NCBI RefSeq assembly: GCF_014764365.1
Contig: NZ_CP061718.1
Span: 1,860,001 to 1,924,000 of the forward strand
Direction of reading: 5' to 3'
DNA from: Roseococcus microcysteis
GTDB taxonomy: Bacteria; Pseudomonadota; Alphaproteobacteria; Acetobacterales; Acetobacteraceae
DNA: 64,000 bases
Part shown: positions 1 to 7,942 of the stretch, one piece after another
Layout: each line of letters opens with the position of its first letter
How positions within the stretch are numbered: position 1 is the first letter of the stretch
The notes under the pieces: model-generated
What the model was told of the DNA's origin: nothing
Seen by the model: only the letters and a program-made list of their open reading frames with translations
The model's database searches: none
Position numbers and translations under genes: made by a program

Positions 1-68
1 GGGGCTCGTCCGGGCGCAGATGGTGGCCAAGGGCGGCGCGGCCGCCTTCCCACATAAGGACGACCCAC

Positions 69-476
69 ATGCCCACCCCCCACCAGACCACCCCCTACGC
101 GGCGCTGCTGCTGCGCCTCTCCCTCGGAATCCTGCTGCTGGCGCATGGCGCCTGGCTGAAGTTCGGCGTGTTCGGGCTGGCGGGGACGATGGGGTTCTTC
201 GGCTCGCTGGGCTATCCGCCCGCGCTGGGCGCCGTGGTCGCCATCGCGGAGACGCTGGCGGGCCTGGCGCTGATCCTGGGCCTCTGGGTGCGCGTCGCCT
301 CGCTGGCCCTGGTGCCGGTGATGCTGGGCGCGACCCTGGTGCATCTCGGCAATGGCTGGCTGTTCAGCGCCCCGGGCGGCGGCTGGGAATTCCCGGCCTT
401 CCTGGCGGTGACCCTGCTGGTGCAGGCGGGGCTGGGGGCCGGCGCCCATGCGCTGGCGCGGCCGGCGGCGGCCTGA
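69..476 (+). CDS. DoxX family membrane protein
   Basis: The 135-residue product is almost entirely hydrophobic, with about four transmembrane segments (roughly residues 8-28, 45-70, 75-92 and 105-128) and the LRLSLGILLLAHG opening typical of DoxX/DoxD-like proteins. These are small inner-membrane proteins that often sit beside redox or pirin genes; their molecular role is not settled. An AAGGA ribosome site lies about nine bases before the ATG. The gene converges on the zinc-ribbon gene across the triple repeat at 476-626. The family call is firm, but no substrate can be inferred. Confidence 0.8.
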   Translation: MPTPHQTTPYAALLLRLSLGILLLAHGAWLKFGVFGLAGTMGFFGSLGYPPALGAVVAIAETLAGLALILGLWVRVASLALVPVMLGATLVHLGNGWLFSAPGGGWEFPAFLAVTLLVQAGLGAGAHALARPAAA

Positions 477-626
477 CCGCTCCGGCAATTCCGCCTCCGC
501 GGACCGCGTTCTAGCTGCGGAGAACGCGATTCACCGCTCCAGCGATTCCGCCTCCGCGGACCGCGTTCTATCCGCTGAGAACGCGATTCACCGCTCCGGC
601 GATTCGCCTCCGCGGATCGCGTTCTA
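476..626. repeat. Tandem 57-bp repeat, 2.6 copies, with internal hairpins
   Basis: Copies begin at 476, 533 and 590; the first two are 57 bases long and differ at only a few positions, and the third is cut off near 626. Each full copy carries a hairpin with arms CGCGTTCT and AGAACGCG around an eight-base loop. The array fills the gap between two convergent genes and reaches into the stop codon of the zinc-ribbon gene (624-626). It may work as a bidirectional terminator, although no U-tract follows the stems, or it may be a dispersed palindromic element. Confidence 0.8.
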
Positions 627-1169
627 GCCGCCGAACAGCCTGGCCACCCAGCCGAAGGGCGGCCAGGCGGTGGCGATGGCATCGCTGTAGAGGAACAGCA
701 GCATCAGGATCACCACCAGGGCCAGCAGGCTGCCGGCCCAGGCCAGCGGCAGCAGCGCCCCGCCCCGGACCCGGCGCGGGGCGCCCGGCATCCAGCGCGG
801 CGTGGCCAGGGGCGGCGGCGCGGCAGGGCGGGGCGTGAGGGTGCCGTCCTCGTTCAGCATCTCGGCGGGGTCGGGACCGATGCTCATGGGCGCGGTGACA
901 GGCGCCGACTCGGGCTCCGGCTCCGGCGGCGCGCCGATGCTGCGGGGAAGCGGCGCGGCGGGGGGCGGTTCCTTGGCGTCCGCTTCCGGGGCGGAGGGCT
1001 CCATCGCCGGAGGTGCGTCATCGGCCGCGGGCGGAGCCAGCGAGACCTCCTCCGGCAATTCCGGCACCCAGCGCGTGCCGCAGGCCGCGCAGCGCACAGG
1101 CTTGCGCGTCAGCACCAGGGCATCTGGCACGCGGTAGGCCGTCGCGCAGTTCGGGCAGGCGATGTCCAT
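624..1169 (-). CDS. MJ0042-type zinc-ribbon membrane protein
   Basis: The ATG at 1169 was chosen because the protein then begins directly with the zinc ribbon (MDIACPNCATAYRVPDA, later VRCAACGTRW), which holds two CxxC pairs as in the MJ0042 family. A proline/alanine-rich linker covers the middle, and one transmembrane helix sits near the C-terminus (about residues 140-165, LLPLAWAGSLLALVVILML). About 181 residues. The gene is divergent from ftsE, with 94 bases between the starts. The ribbon probably faces the cytoplasm, but no ligand or partner is evident. The stop codon lies within the third copy of the neighbouring repeat. Confidence 0.75.
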   Translation of the reverse strand: MDIACPNCATAYRVPDALVLTRKPVRCAACGTRWVPELPEEVSLAPPAADDAPPAMEPSAPEADAKEPPPAAPLPRSIGAPPEPEPESAPVTAPMSIGPDPAEMLNEDGTLTPRPAAPPPLATPRWMPGAPRRVRGGALLPLAWAGSLLALVVILMLLFLYSDAIATAWPPFGWVARLFGG

Positions 1170-1263
1170 CTCTGGATCCGCATGTGCCAACGGAAGCCCG
1201 TGGTCCGCAACCTCCCGCTGTGCGAAACCAGGGGCCGGGGCAGATTCGAAGGGGGATGGACCC

Positions 1264-1929
1264 ATGGTCCGGTTCACCAATATCGGCCTGCGCTATCCGG
1301 AAGGGCGCGGCCAATGGGCGCTCAGCGGGCTCGATTTCCTGCTGGAGACGGGCAGCTTCACCTGGCTGCTGGGCCCCTCGGGGGCGGGCAAGTCCAGCGT
1401 GCTGGGGCTGATGCACCTGGCCGTCCGGCCCACGGCCGGGCGGATGGAGGTGCTGGGCCAGGACGTGGCGCGCATGCGGCGCGGCGCCCTGCCGGGGCTG
1501 CGCCGGCGAATCGGCGTGGTGTTCCAGGATTACCGCCTGCTGCCGCACCTCAATGCCTATGAGAACGTGGCCCTGCCGCTCCGCATCCAGGGCCTGACCG
1601 AGCAGCGCCTGCGCGCCGACGTGAACGAGATGCTGCGCTGGGTGGGCCTGCTGGAGCGCGCGGATGCCGCCCCCGCCTCGCTCTCAGGCGGCGAGCAGCA
1701 GCGCCTCGCTTTGGCCCGCGCGGTGGTCGCCCGCCCCGCCCTGCTGGTGGCGGACGAACCCACGGGCAACCTGGACGGCGCCCAGGCGCGCCGCGTCATC
1801 GCCCTGCTGCGCGAGATGCACAGGCTGGGCACCACCGTGGTCGTTGCCACCCACAGCGAGGCCCTGCCCGAGGAATACCCGGCGCCGGCGCTGCGACTCG
1901 AGGCTGGGCGGCTGCTCTCCCATGGCTGA
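1264..1929 (+). CDS. ftsE: Cell-division ABC ATPase FtsE
   Basis: This is the ATPase of the FtsEX complex, which couples ATP hydrolysis in the cytoplasm to activation of septal peptidoglycan hydrolases. Walker A (GPSGAGKSS, residues 37-45), Q-loop (VVFQD, 85-89), signature (LSGGEQQ, 140-146) and Walker B (LLVADEP, 160-166) are all present. The length of 221 residues is normal for FtsE. The ATG at 1264 follows a GGGGGATGGA ribosome site; an in-frame upstream extension to 1162 would overlap the divergent gene and adds no domain. It overlaps ftsX by eight bases. Confidence 0.92.
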   Translation: MVRFTNIGLRYPEGRGQWALSGLDFLLETGSFTWLLGPSGAGKSSVLGLMHLAVRPTAGRMEVLGQDVARMRRGALPGLRRRIGVVFQDYRLLPHLNAYENVALPLRIQGLTEQRLRADVNEMLRWVGLLERADAAPASLSGGEQQRLALARAVVARPALLVADEPTGNLDGAQARRVIALLREMHRLGTTVVVATHSEALPEEYPAPALRLEAGRLLSHG

Positions 1930-2784
1930 CCGCAACGCCTTCCGCATGCGCCGCCTGCGCGGCCGCGACCCGCTGGGGCTCCGCCGGGCGCTGGCCGGCT
2001 GGCTGCTGCCCGCCCTCGTCGCCGCCATGGCCCTGCTGGCCGCCATGGCCCTGACCGGCGCGCAGGGGGCGGGGAGCCTCGCCGCGCGGTGGGAACAGGC
2101 GGCGGCGGGGCAGATCCTGGTGCAATTGCCGCCGGAGGGCCTCGGCCCCGCGCTGGACAGGCTCTCCGCCCTGCCCGGCGTGGCCTCGGCCACCCCCGTG
2201 CCGGATGCAAGGCTGCGCGAATTCCTCCGCCCCTGGCTGGGCGAGGTGCCCGGCCTGCCCCTGCCCGCCATGGTGGAGATGCGAATCTCCGACCCCTCCG
2301 CCGAAACCGCCATCCGCGCCGCCGCCGCCGACATCCCCGGCGCCCTGGTCGAGGAACGCGGCGAGGCCGTGACCCAGGCGCTGCGCGTGGCCAATGGGGT
2401 GCGGGGGCTCGCCTGGGTGATCCTTGCCATCATCGTGCTGGTGGCCACCGCGCTGGTGGCCGTGGCGACGCGCGCGGGCATCTCGGCGCGCAGCCAGACC
2501 ATCACGATCCTGCACGAGCTGGGCGCGCGCGATTCCGACATCGCGGGCCGATTCGCCCGGCGGCTGGGTTGGCTGTGCACGCTGGGGGCGCTGGGGGGCT
2601 GGCCATCGCCCTGCCCGCGCTCTGGCTGCTGGCCGATGCCGCCATTCCCGTCGCCATGGCGCGGCCGGCGGCGCTGGCCGATCTGCCCTGGTGGGGGCTG
2701 CTTTCCCTGCCGCTGGTGGCGGGGACCATCGGCTGGATCACGGCGCGGCTGACGGTGGGGGCCTGGCTGCGCCGCTTGCCGTAG
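1922..2784 (+). CDS. ftsX: Cell-division permease FtsX, frame broken by one missing G
   Basis: This is the membrane partner of FtsE. It has an N-terminal helix (about residues 22-45), a periplasmic domain and three further helices, as in FtsX. The frame that starts at 1922 is good up to LCTLGALGG, then becomes nonsense at a G6 run (2593-2598). A seventh G would continue as LAIALPALWLLADA and end at 2784, giving 287 residues, the family's usual size. FtsX is normally essential or important and the downstream part is well conserved in character, so a sequencing or assembly error is more likely than a real pseudogene. Confidence 0.85.
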
Positions 2785-2810
2785 CGGCCTTCCGGTGCGA
2801 AGCGGGTGGG

Positions 2811-3425
2811 ATGCGCCTGCTGGTCCTCGACGCCGCCCTGTCCCGCTGCCTCGCGGCCCTGGTGGAGGATGGCCACTGCCTCGCGGCGCATGAGGCCCCC
2901 GGGCCGCATGGCCAGGCCGCCGCCCTGCCGCCGCTGGTGGAGGCGCTGATGGGCGAGGGCTTTGACGCCATCGCCGTCGGCATCGGGCCGGGCAGCTTCA
3001 CCGGGCTGCGCACCGCCATCGCCCTGGCCGAGGGGCTGGCGGCGGCGCGGGGCGTGCCGCTGGTCGGCGTCTCGACCGGCGAGGCACTGGCCGGCACATC
3101 CCCGCACCCCGTCTGGGCCTGCACCGAGAACCGGCGCGGCGGGCTCTTCCTCGAACGCTTCGGCCCTGGCCCCGTCGCCGAAGGCCCGCCCCTTTCGCTG
3201 GCGGAAACCGCCCTGCCCCCTCCATCCACCCTGACCTGGCTGGTGGGCGATGGCGCGCCCCGCGCCGCCGCCCGGCTGCGGGCGCGCGGCGCCCCGGTGG
3301 CGCTGGGCGCCGCGCGCCAGGTCGAGGCGCTGCCGCTGGCCGCCGTGGCCCTGCGCCGCCTGCGCGGCGAAATCCCACCCCGCGCCGCCCTGCCCCTCTA
3401 TGTGGACCCGGCCGCGACCACATGA
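2811..3425 (+). CDS. tsaB: tRNA threonylcarbamoyladenosine protein TsaB
   Basis: TsaB (YeaZ) is the non-catalytic partner of TsaD in making t6A at position 37 of ANN-decoding tRNAs. The ASKHA-type fold is recognisable from MRLLVLDAAL at the N-terminus and the hallmark GIGPGSFTGLRTAIALAEGL at about residues 60-80. The protein has 204 residues, typical for alphaproteobacteria. Its ATG at 2811 follows a GGTGGG stretch. The stop overlaps the rimI start (ATGA), so the two are probably translated together. Confidence 0.9.
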   Translation: MRLLVLDAALSRCLAALVEDGHCLAAHEAPGPHGQAAALPPLVEALMGEGFDAIAVGIGPGSFTGLRTAIALAEGLAAARGVPLVGVSTGEALAGTSPHPVWACTENRRGGLFLERFGPGPVAEGPPLSLAETALPPPSTLTWLVGDGAPRAAARLRARGAPVALGAARQVEALPLAAVALRRLRGEIPPRAALPLYVDPAATT

Positions 3426-3853
3426 CCCTGCGCACGGCCGCGCCGGAGGATGCCGCGCTGCTGGCCGCCATCCACGCCAGCGCCTTCCCGGCGCATGAGG
3501 CCTGGGACGCGAAGACCATGGCCACCCTGCTCGGCATGCCCGGCGCGCTGGCGCTGGTGGCGGGCGGGGATGGCATGATCCTGCTGCGCCGCGCCGCCGA
3601 TGAGGGCGAGGTGCTGACCTTCGCCGTGCGCCCCGAGGCCCGCCGCGCCGGCCTCGGCCGCGCCCTGCTGGAGACGGGCATGATGCTGCTGGCCGCCCAG
3701 GGGGCCACCGCCCTGCTGCTGGAGGTGGCGGAGGAAAACGCCGCGGCGCTGGCGCTCTACGCCGCCTGCGGCTTCACCCGCGCCGCCACCCGGCGGGACT
3801 ATTACGGCGCGGGGCGGCACGCGCTGCTGCTGCGGGTTGATTTAGGCGCGTGA
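3422..3853 (+). CDS. rimI: GNAT acetyltransferase, RimI-like
   Basis: The 143-residue protein is a single GNAT domain. It shows the acetyl-CoA loop RRAGLGRAL (about residues 80-88) and the C-terminal EENAAALALYAACGF seen in RimI, which acetylates the N-terminus of ribosomal protein S18. Location after tsaB with an ATGA overlap is the classic tsaB-rimI arrangement and supports RimI over a generic GNAT enzyme. Substrate identity is inferred from family and context only. Confidence 0.85.
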   Translation: MTLRTAAPEDAALLAAIHASAFPAHEAWDAKTMATLLGMPGALALVAGGDGMILLRRAADEGEVLTFAVRPEARRAGLGRALLETGMMLLAAQGATALLLEVAEENAAALALYAACGFTRAATRRDYYGAGRHALLLRVDLGA

Positions 3854-3874
3854 TTCACGCCTTCCGCCGCCCCT

Positions 3875-4957
3875 TCACCCAGGCGCATGGTCCAACGCCA
3901 CCGCCTTGAGCAGGGCGAAGACCTCATCCCCCTCGCTGAGTTCCAGACGCGCCACCGCGTCGCGCAGCACGCGCGAGAGCAGCACCGCCTCCCCCACCCG
4001 CAGCCGCAGCAGCACCTCATCCGGATGCTGCGCGGCGGGGGTGATGGCCGTGAGGCGGCAGGGCAGGATGTTGTGGATGGACAGCCCCTCCGGCCGCGCC
4101 CGCGCCACCGCGATGTCGCGCGCGCGCAGGCGGATGCGCAGCCGCGCCCCCGGCGCCTCGCGCCGCAGCGGCACCTCCAGCGTGCCGCCGGGGAAAGCCA
4201 GGCGCGTCAGCCCCCGCGACGGGTCATGCGCGGCCACGGTGCAGGTCAGCACCGCGCCGGCATCGCGCCGGGCCGCCAGCGGCAGATCGGGCCGGAGGGA
4301 GAGTTCGTCCGGGCTGCCCTGGGCGAGCACCCGGCCCGCCTCCAGCAGCACCAGCCCATCGGCCAGGGCATCCACCTCCTCCAGCGCATGGGTGACGTAG
4401 AGGATGGGCGGGCCTTCCATGTCCCGCAGCCGCGCGAGGAAAGGCAGGATTTCGGCGCGGCGTGGCGCGTCCAGCGCGGCCAGGGGTTCGTCCATCAGCA
4501 GCAGCCGGGGGCGGGAGAGCAGGGCGCGGCCCAGCGCCACGCGCTGCTTCTCCCCGCCCGAGAGGGCGCGCGGCCTCCGGCCCAGCAGCGCGTGCAGGCC
4601 GAGCAGCGCCACCACCTCCGCGAAACCAGGCCCCTCCGCCCCGGCCGGCGCGCGGCGCATCCCGTAGCGCAGGTTGCCCTCCACCGAGAGGTGGGGAAAC
4701 AGCCGCCCCTCTTGGAAGACCACGGCGCAGCGCCGCCGCTCGGGCGGCAGGAAGCGGCGGGTGGCGGTGTCCAGCAGCGCCTCGCCCTGCAGAACCACCC
4801 GGCCTTCCTCCGGCCGGAACAGGCCGGCGATGGCGGCGAGGATGGTGCTCTTCCCGCAGCCCGAGGGGCCGAACAGCGCCGTCACGCCGGGCCCCGCGGT
4901 GAAGGCGGCCTCCAGCGCGAAGCCGGGGAAGCGGTGGCGGAGTTGCACTTCCAGCAT
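3875..4957 (-). CDS. modC: Molybdate ABC transporter ATPase ModC
   Basis: This is the ATP-binding subunit of molybdate import. Walker A (GPSGCGKST, residues 30-38), signature ALSGGEKQRVALGRAL and Walker B LLLMDEPLAALD are intact. The last 65 or so residues form a TOBE/Mop-like domain (starting near SIHNILPCRLTAI), which in ModC binds oxyanion and distinguishes it from other ATPases. The 360-residue length is standard. The start overlaps the modB stop (TGATG). Confidence 0.92.
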   Translation of the reverse strand: MLEVQLRHRFPGFALEAAFTAGPGVTALFGPSGCGKSTILAAIAGLFRPEEGRVVLQGEALLDTATRRFLPPERRRCAVVFQEGRLFPHLSVEGNLRYGMRRAPAGAEGPGFAEVVALLGLHALLGRRPRALSGGEKQRVALGRALLSRPRLLLMDEPLAALDAPRRAEILPFLARLRDMEGPPILYVTHALEEVDALADGLVLLEAGRVLAQGSPDELSLRPDLPLAARRDAGAVLTCTVAAHDPSRGLTRLAFPGGTLEVPLRREAPGARLRIRLRARDIAVARARPEGLSIHNILPCRLTAITPAAQHPDEVLLRLRVGEAVLLSRVLRDAVARLELSEGDEVFALLKAVALDHAPG

Positions 4958-5658
4958 CAGCCGCGCCCCAGCCAGCGGTGCATCCGCCGCGCGATGAGTT
5001 CGGCCAGCAGCAGCCCGGCCAGGGCCAGGGCGAAGGAGATGCCGGCCAGCCGCGCCGCCGTGGCCTCCCCGCCCGGCGTCTGCGTGGCGGTGTAGATGGC
5101 GAGCGGAAGGGTCTGCGTCTCGCCCGGCACGTTGGAGGCGAAGGTGATGACGGCGCCGAACTCCCCCAGCCCCGCCGCGAAGGCCACCACCGCCCCGGCC
5201 AGGATGCCGGGCAGCATCAGCGGCAGGGTGATGGTGAAGAACACATCCCAGCGCCCTGCGCCCAGCGTGCGGGCGGCGGCCTCCAGCCCCTCATCCACAT
5301 TCTCCAGCCCCAGCCGCACCGCGCGGACGATGAGGGGGAAGCCCATCACGGCGGTGGCCAGCACCACGGCGTCCGAGGTGAAGACCAGGCGAATGCCGAA
5401 CCAATGCTCCAGCGGCGCCCCCAGGGGCCCGCGCACGCCGAACAGCATCAGCAGCGCCCAGCCCACCACCACGGGCGGCACCACCAGCGGCAGGTGGACC
5501 AGCGCGTCCAGCAGGAAGCGGCCCGGAAAGCGGCCCCGCACCAGCAGCCAGGCCACCAGCACCGCCGGCGCCAGCGACACCAGCACCGAGCGCGTGGCGA
5601 CGCTGAGGCTGAGCCAGACGGCCTGCGCCTCCTCGGCCGAGAGCCAGCCCTCCATCAT
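4957..5658 (-). CDS. modB: Molybdate ABC transporter permease ModB
   Basis: The 233-residue inner-membrane permease has about five or six helices and the EAA-type loop EAARTLGAGRWDVFFTITLP that docks onto ModC. The double ATG at 5658 was chosen because it overlaps the modA stop (ATGA), which fits translational coupling; longer forms would run into modA. It is followed directly by modC. Confidence 0.92.
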   Translation of the reverse strand: MMEGWLSAEEAQAVWLSLSVATRSVLVSLAPAVLVAWLLVRGRFPGRFLLDALVHLPLVVPPVVVGWALLMLFGVRGPLGAPLEHWFGIRLVFTSDAVVLATAVMGFPLIVRAVRLGLENVDEGLEAAARTLGAGRWDVFFTITLPLMLPGILAGAVVAFAAGLGEFGAVITFASNVPGETQTLPLAIYTATQTPGGEATAARLAGISFALALAGLLLAELIARRMHRWLGRG

Positions 5659-6428
5659 TCGGTCAGGCTGAAGCCCAGGCGCCGCCAGATGGGCGCGGCG
5701 TCCGCCCCGGCCAGGAAGTCGAGGAAGGCGCGGGCGGTGGCGTTGCCCGCGGCGCGGCGCGTCAGGGCGAAGGGGTAGGTCACGGGCGGGTGGCTGCCCG
5801 GCGGGAACAGGCCCGCCACGGCCACGCGCGCGCTGGCCGCGGCATCGGTGGCATAGACGATGCCGAAGGGCGCCTCGCCGCGCTCCACCAGCAACAGGGC
5901 GGCGCGGACATTCTCGGCGCGGGCCAGCCGGGGGGCCAGCGCCGCCCATTGCCCCATCCATTCCAGCGCCGCCCGGGCATAGCGCCCGGCGGGCACATGC
6001 GCCGGGTCGCCCACCGCGAGCCGCCCGCGCGGCCCGAGCAGGGCCAGAAGATCGGTTCCGCGCGCCAGCGCCACCTGCCGCGCCTGGTCCACTGGAGTAA
6101 CAAGGGCGAGCGCATTGCCGATGGGGCTCCGCCGCGTCTCGGCCAGGATCAGGTTGCGTTGCTGCAGATGGTCCATCCAGGCCTCATCGGCCGAGAGAAA
6201 CAGGTCCGCCCCCGCCCCCTGCTCGATCTGCCGCGCCAGGGTGGAGGACGCGGCCAGCGAGACGCGCGGCGCGGGATGGCCGCGGGCGGCCCATTCCGCG
6301 CCCAGCAGGCGCAGCGCATCCGCGAGGCTCGCGGCCGCGAAGACGGTGACGGGAGACTGCGCCCGCGCCGGCAGACCCAGCAGCGGCAGGGCGAAGGCCG
6401 CGCGGCGGAGGATGCGTCCTTGGCCCAT
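5655..6428 (-). CDS. modA: Molybdate-binding periplasmic protein ModA
   Basis: This is a 257-residue periplasmic binding protein with an N-terminal signal peptide (RRAAFALPLLGLPARAQ). The mature start VTVFAAASLADAL and the downstream SLAASSTLARQIEQGAGADL and VYATDA stretches are characteristic of ModA and supply the oxyanion-binding serines. It lies 17 bases after the SDR gene and couples to modB by ATGA. No ModE-type regulator gene or Moco riboswitch is visible nearby, and the 17-base gap leaves no room for one. Confidence 0.92.
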   Translation of the reverse strand: MGQGRILRRAAFALPLLGLPARAQSPVTVFAAASLADALRLLGAEWAARGHPAPRVSLAASSTLARQIEQGAGADLFLSADEAWMDHLQQRNLILAETRRSPIGNALALVTPVDQARQVALARGTDLLALLGPRGRLAVGDPAHVPAGRYARAALEWMGQWAALAPRLARAENVRAALLLVERGEAPFGIVYATDAAASARVAVAGLFPPGSHPPVTYPFALTRRAAGNATARAFLDFLAGADAAPIWRRLGFSLTE

Positions 6429-6445
6429 GGGCCTGGCCTCTTACC

Positions 6446-7183
6446 TCAGCTGAGCATCTGCCCGCCATCCACCACGATGGTGTGGCCCGTGACCCAGCGC
6501 GCGGCCGGCGAGGCGAGGAACAGCACCACATCCGCCACCTCCTCCGCATGGCCCAGCCGCCCGAAGGGGATGGAGGCGAGGATGCGGTTGTAGAGCTCGG
6601 GCTGCGTCGTCTTGCGCTGCTCCCACATGCCGCCCGGGAATTCGATGGAGCCGGGGGCCACGCCGTTCACCCGCACGCCATCGGGCGCCAGCACGGCGGC
6701 CTGGCTCTGGGTGTAGTTGATCAGCAGCGCCTTCACGGCGGCATAGGCCGGACCCCGCGGCGAAGGCCCATAGCCCGAGATGGAGGAGAGGTTCACGATG
6801 CAGCCGCGCGACGCCTTCAGCGCCGGGATGGCCGCGCGGCTGGCGCGCGTGGTCGCCAGCACGTCCACGTTCAGGCTGGCGGCCCAACCTTCCTCGGTGT
6901 CGGCCATGCCGAAGCCCGAGGCGTTGTTCACCAGCACGTCAATGCCGCCCAGGGCGCGCTCGGCCTCCGCGATATAGGCGGCGATCTGACCCGCGTCGCC
7001 CAGGTCGCAGCTGGCCGCATGGCCCTTGGCGCCCAGCTCGGCCTTGGTCGCCGCCAGGGCCTCGGCGCCGCGCGCGCAGATGGACACCGCCGCGCCGGCC
7101 CGGGCGAAGCCCAGCGCCACGCTGCGCCCGATGCCCTTGGAACCGCCGCACACCACCACGCGCTTGCCGCTGAAATCGAACAT
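6446..7183 (-). CDS. SDR family oxidoreductase
   Basis: This is a classical short-chain dehydrogenase/reductase of 245 residues. It has the Rossmann cofactor motif GGSKGIGRS (about residues 14-22), the NNASG motif, the catalytic Ser (NLSSISGYG), and YAAVKALL carrying the Tyr-x-x-x-Lys pair. It ends in VTGHTIVVDGGQMLS, typical of NAD(P)-dependent enzymes acting on 3-hydroxyacyl or sugar-like substrates. It heads the run into modABC with 17 bases between, so it may share the transcript, but no functional link to molybdenum is obvious. Confidence 0.85.
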   Translation of the reverse strand: MFDFSGKRVVVCGGSKGIGRSVALGFARAGAAVSICARGAEALAATKAELGAKGHAASCDLGDAGQIAAYIAEAERALGGIDVLVNNASGFGMADTEEGWAASLNVDVLATTRASRAAIPALKASRGCIVNLSSISGYGPSPRGPAYAAVKALLINYTQSQAAVLAPDGVRVNGVAPGSIEFPGGMWEQRKTTQPELYNRILASIPFGRLGHAEEVADVVLFLASPAARWVTGHTIVVDGGQMLS

Positions 7184-7273
7184 CCTTGCCTCCCTGCCGG
7201 TACAGGCCGCACGCTCCGGCCCGGCGAGGCGGCCGTCAAGCGCCCCGCCCCGGGAGAGCAGCGGGGGAACGCC

Positions 7274-7891
7274 ATGGGCATGGGTTTCGGCGGCAGCAGC
7301 GTCTTCAACATGGCCTCGCCCTCGGCCAGCGCCGCGAGCGTGGCCCGCATCCTGCGCGACTATGTGGAGCCCGCGCCGGCCCGGCCCCGGCGCATCCTGG
7401 ACGTGGGGGGAACACGGGCGGGCTTCGCCGCGCAGGCCAGCCTGCCGGCCCAGACGCAGCTCGTCATCGCCAACCCCGAACCCGGCGTGGGCGCCGACCT
7501 GCCCTATGCCGAGGACCTGCCAGGCAATGATCCGGGGTTTGACCTCATCATGCTGTTCGGCGTGATGATGTATCTCCCGCCCGCCGAGCTGCGGAAGCTG
7601 CTGGCGGGCCTGCGCGACCGCCTGCGCGGCACGGGGACGCTGCTGATCGCCGAGCCCGACCCCGAGGGGGTGGTGGGCCGTGTCGAGATCGCGGCCAAGA
7701 CGGTCTATGCCCTGGTCAAGAGCCTGCGCACGCCCACCCGCTTCCATTTCCACACGAAGGGCGAGACCGAGGCGCTGCTGCGGGAGCTGGGCTTCACCTC
7801 CGTCACGTCGCGCGAGGATCTGCGGCCCCGGCGCCCCTTCCCCCTGCCGCCGCCCCAGCCGCCCTACTTCATCCTGGCCGCGCGGCGGTAA
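7274..7891 (+). CDS. Class I SAM-dependent methyltransferase
   Basis: The 205-residue protein has a Rossmann methyltransferase core: motif I ILDVGGTRAGFAAQ near residue 40, then DLIMLFGVMMYLPPAELRKLL and a post-core LLIAEPDPEG strand. The ATG at 7274 follows a GGGGGAA ribosome site; a second ATG at 7280 is also possible. Substrate is unknown. It lies 51 bases ahead of the Uup gene in the same direction. Confidence 0.8.
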   Translation: MGMGFGGSSVFNMASPSASAASVARILRDYVEPAPARPRRILDVGGTRAGFAAQASLPAQTQLVIANPEPGVGADLPYAEDLPGNDPGFDLIMLFGVMMYLPPAELRKLLAGLRDRLRGTGTLLIAEPDPEGVVGRVEIAAKTVYALVKSLRTPTRFHFHTKGETEALLRELGFTSVTSREDLRPRRPFPLPPPQPPYFILAARR

Positions 7892-7942
7892 GCCCGGGGG
7901 GCCTGCCTTGACGGGCGGCCGCGCCCGACGCACGCAACCTGG

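Noticed and set aside
1-68. Possible 3' end of a gene entering from the left (a stop at 55-57 in frame 1)
   Set aside because: Only 18 codons are visible, with no recognisable motif, and two other frames are also open.
476-626. CRISPR array
   Set aside because: The 57-bp units are directly adjacent with no unique spacers, and no cas gene is present.
6429-6445. Molybdenum-cofactor riboswitch or ModE site ahead of modA
   Set aside because: Only 17 bases separate modA from the SDR gene; no conserved element fits.
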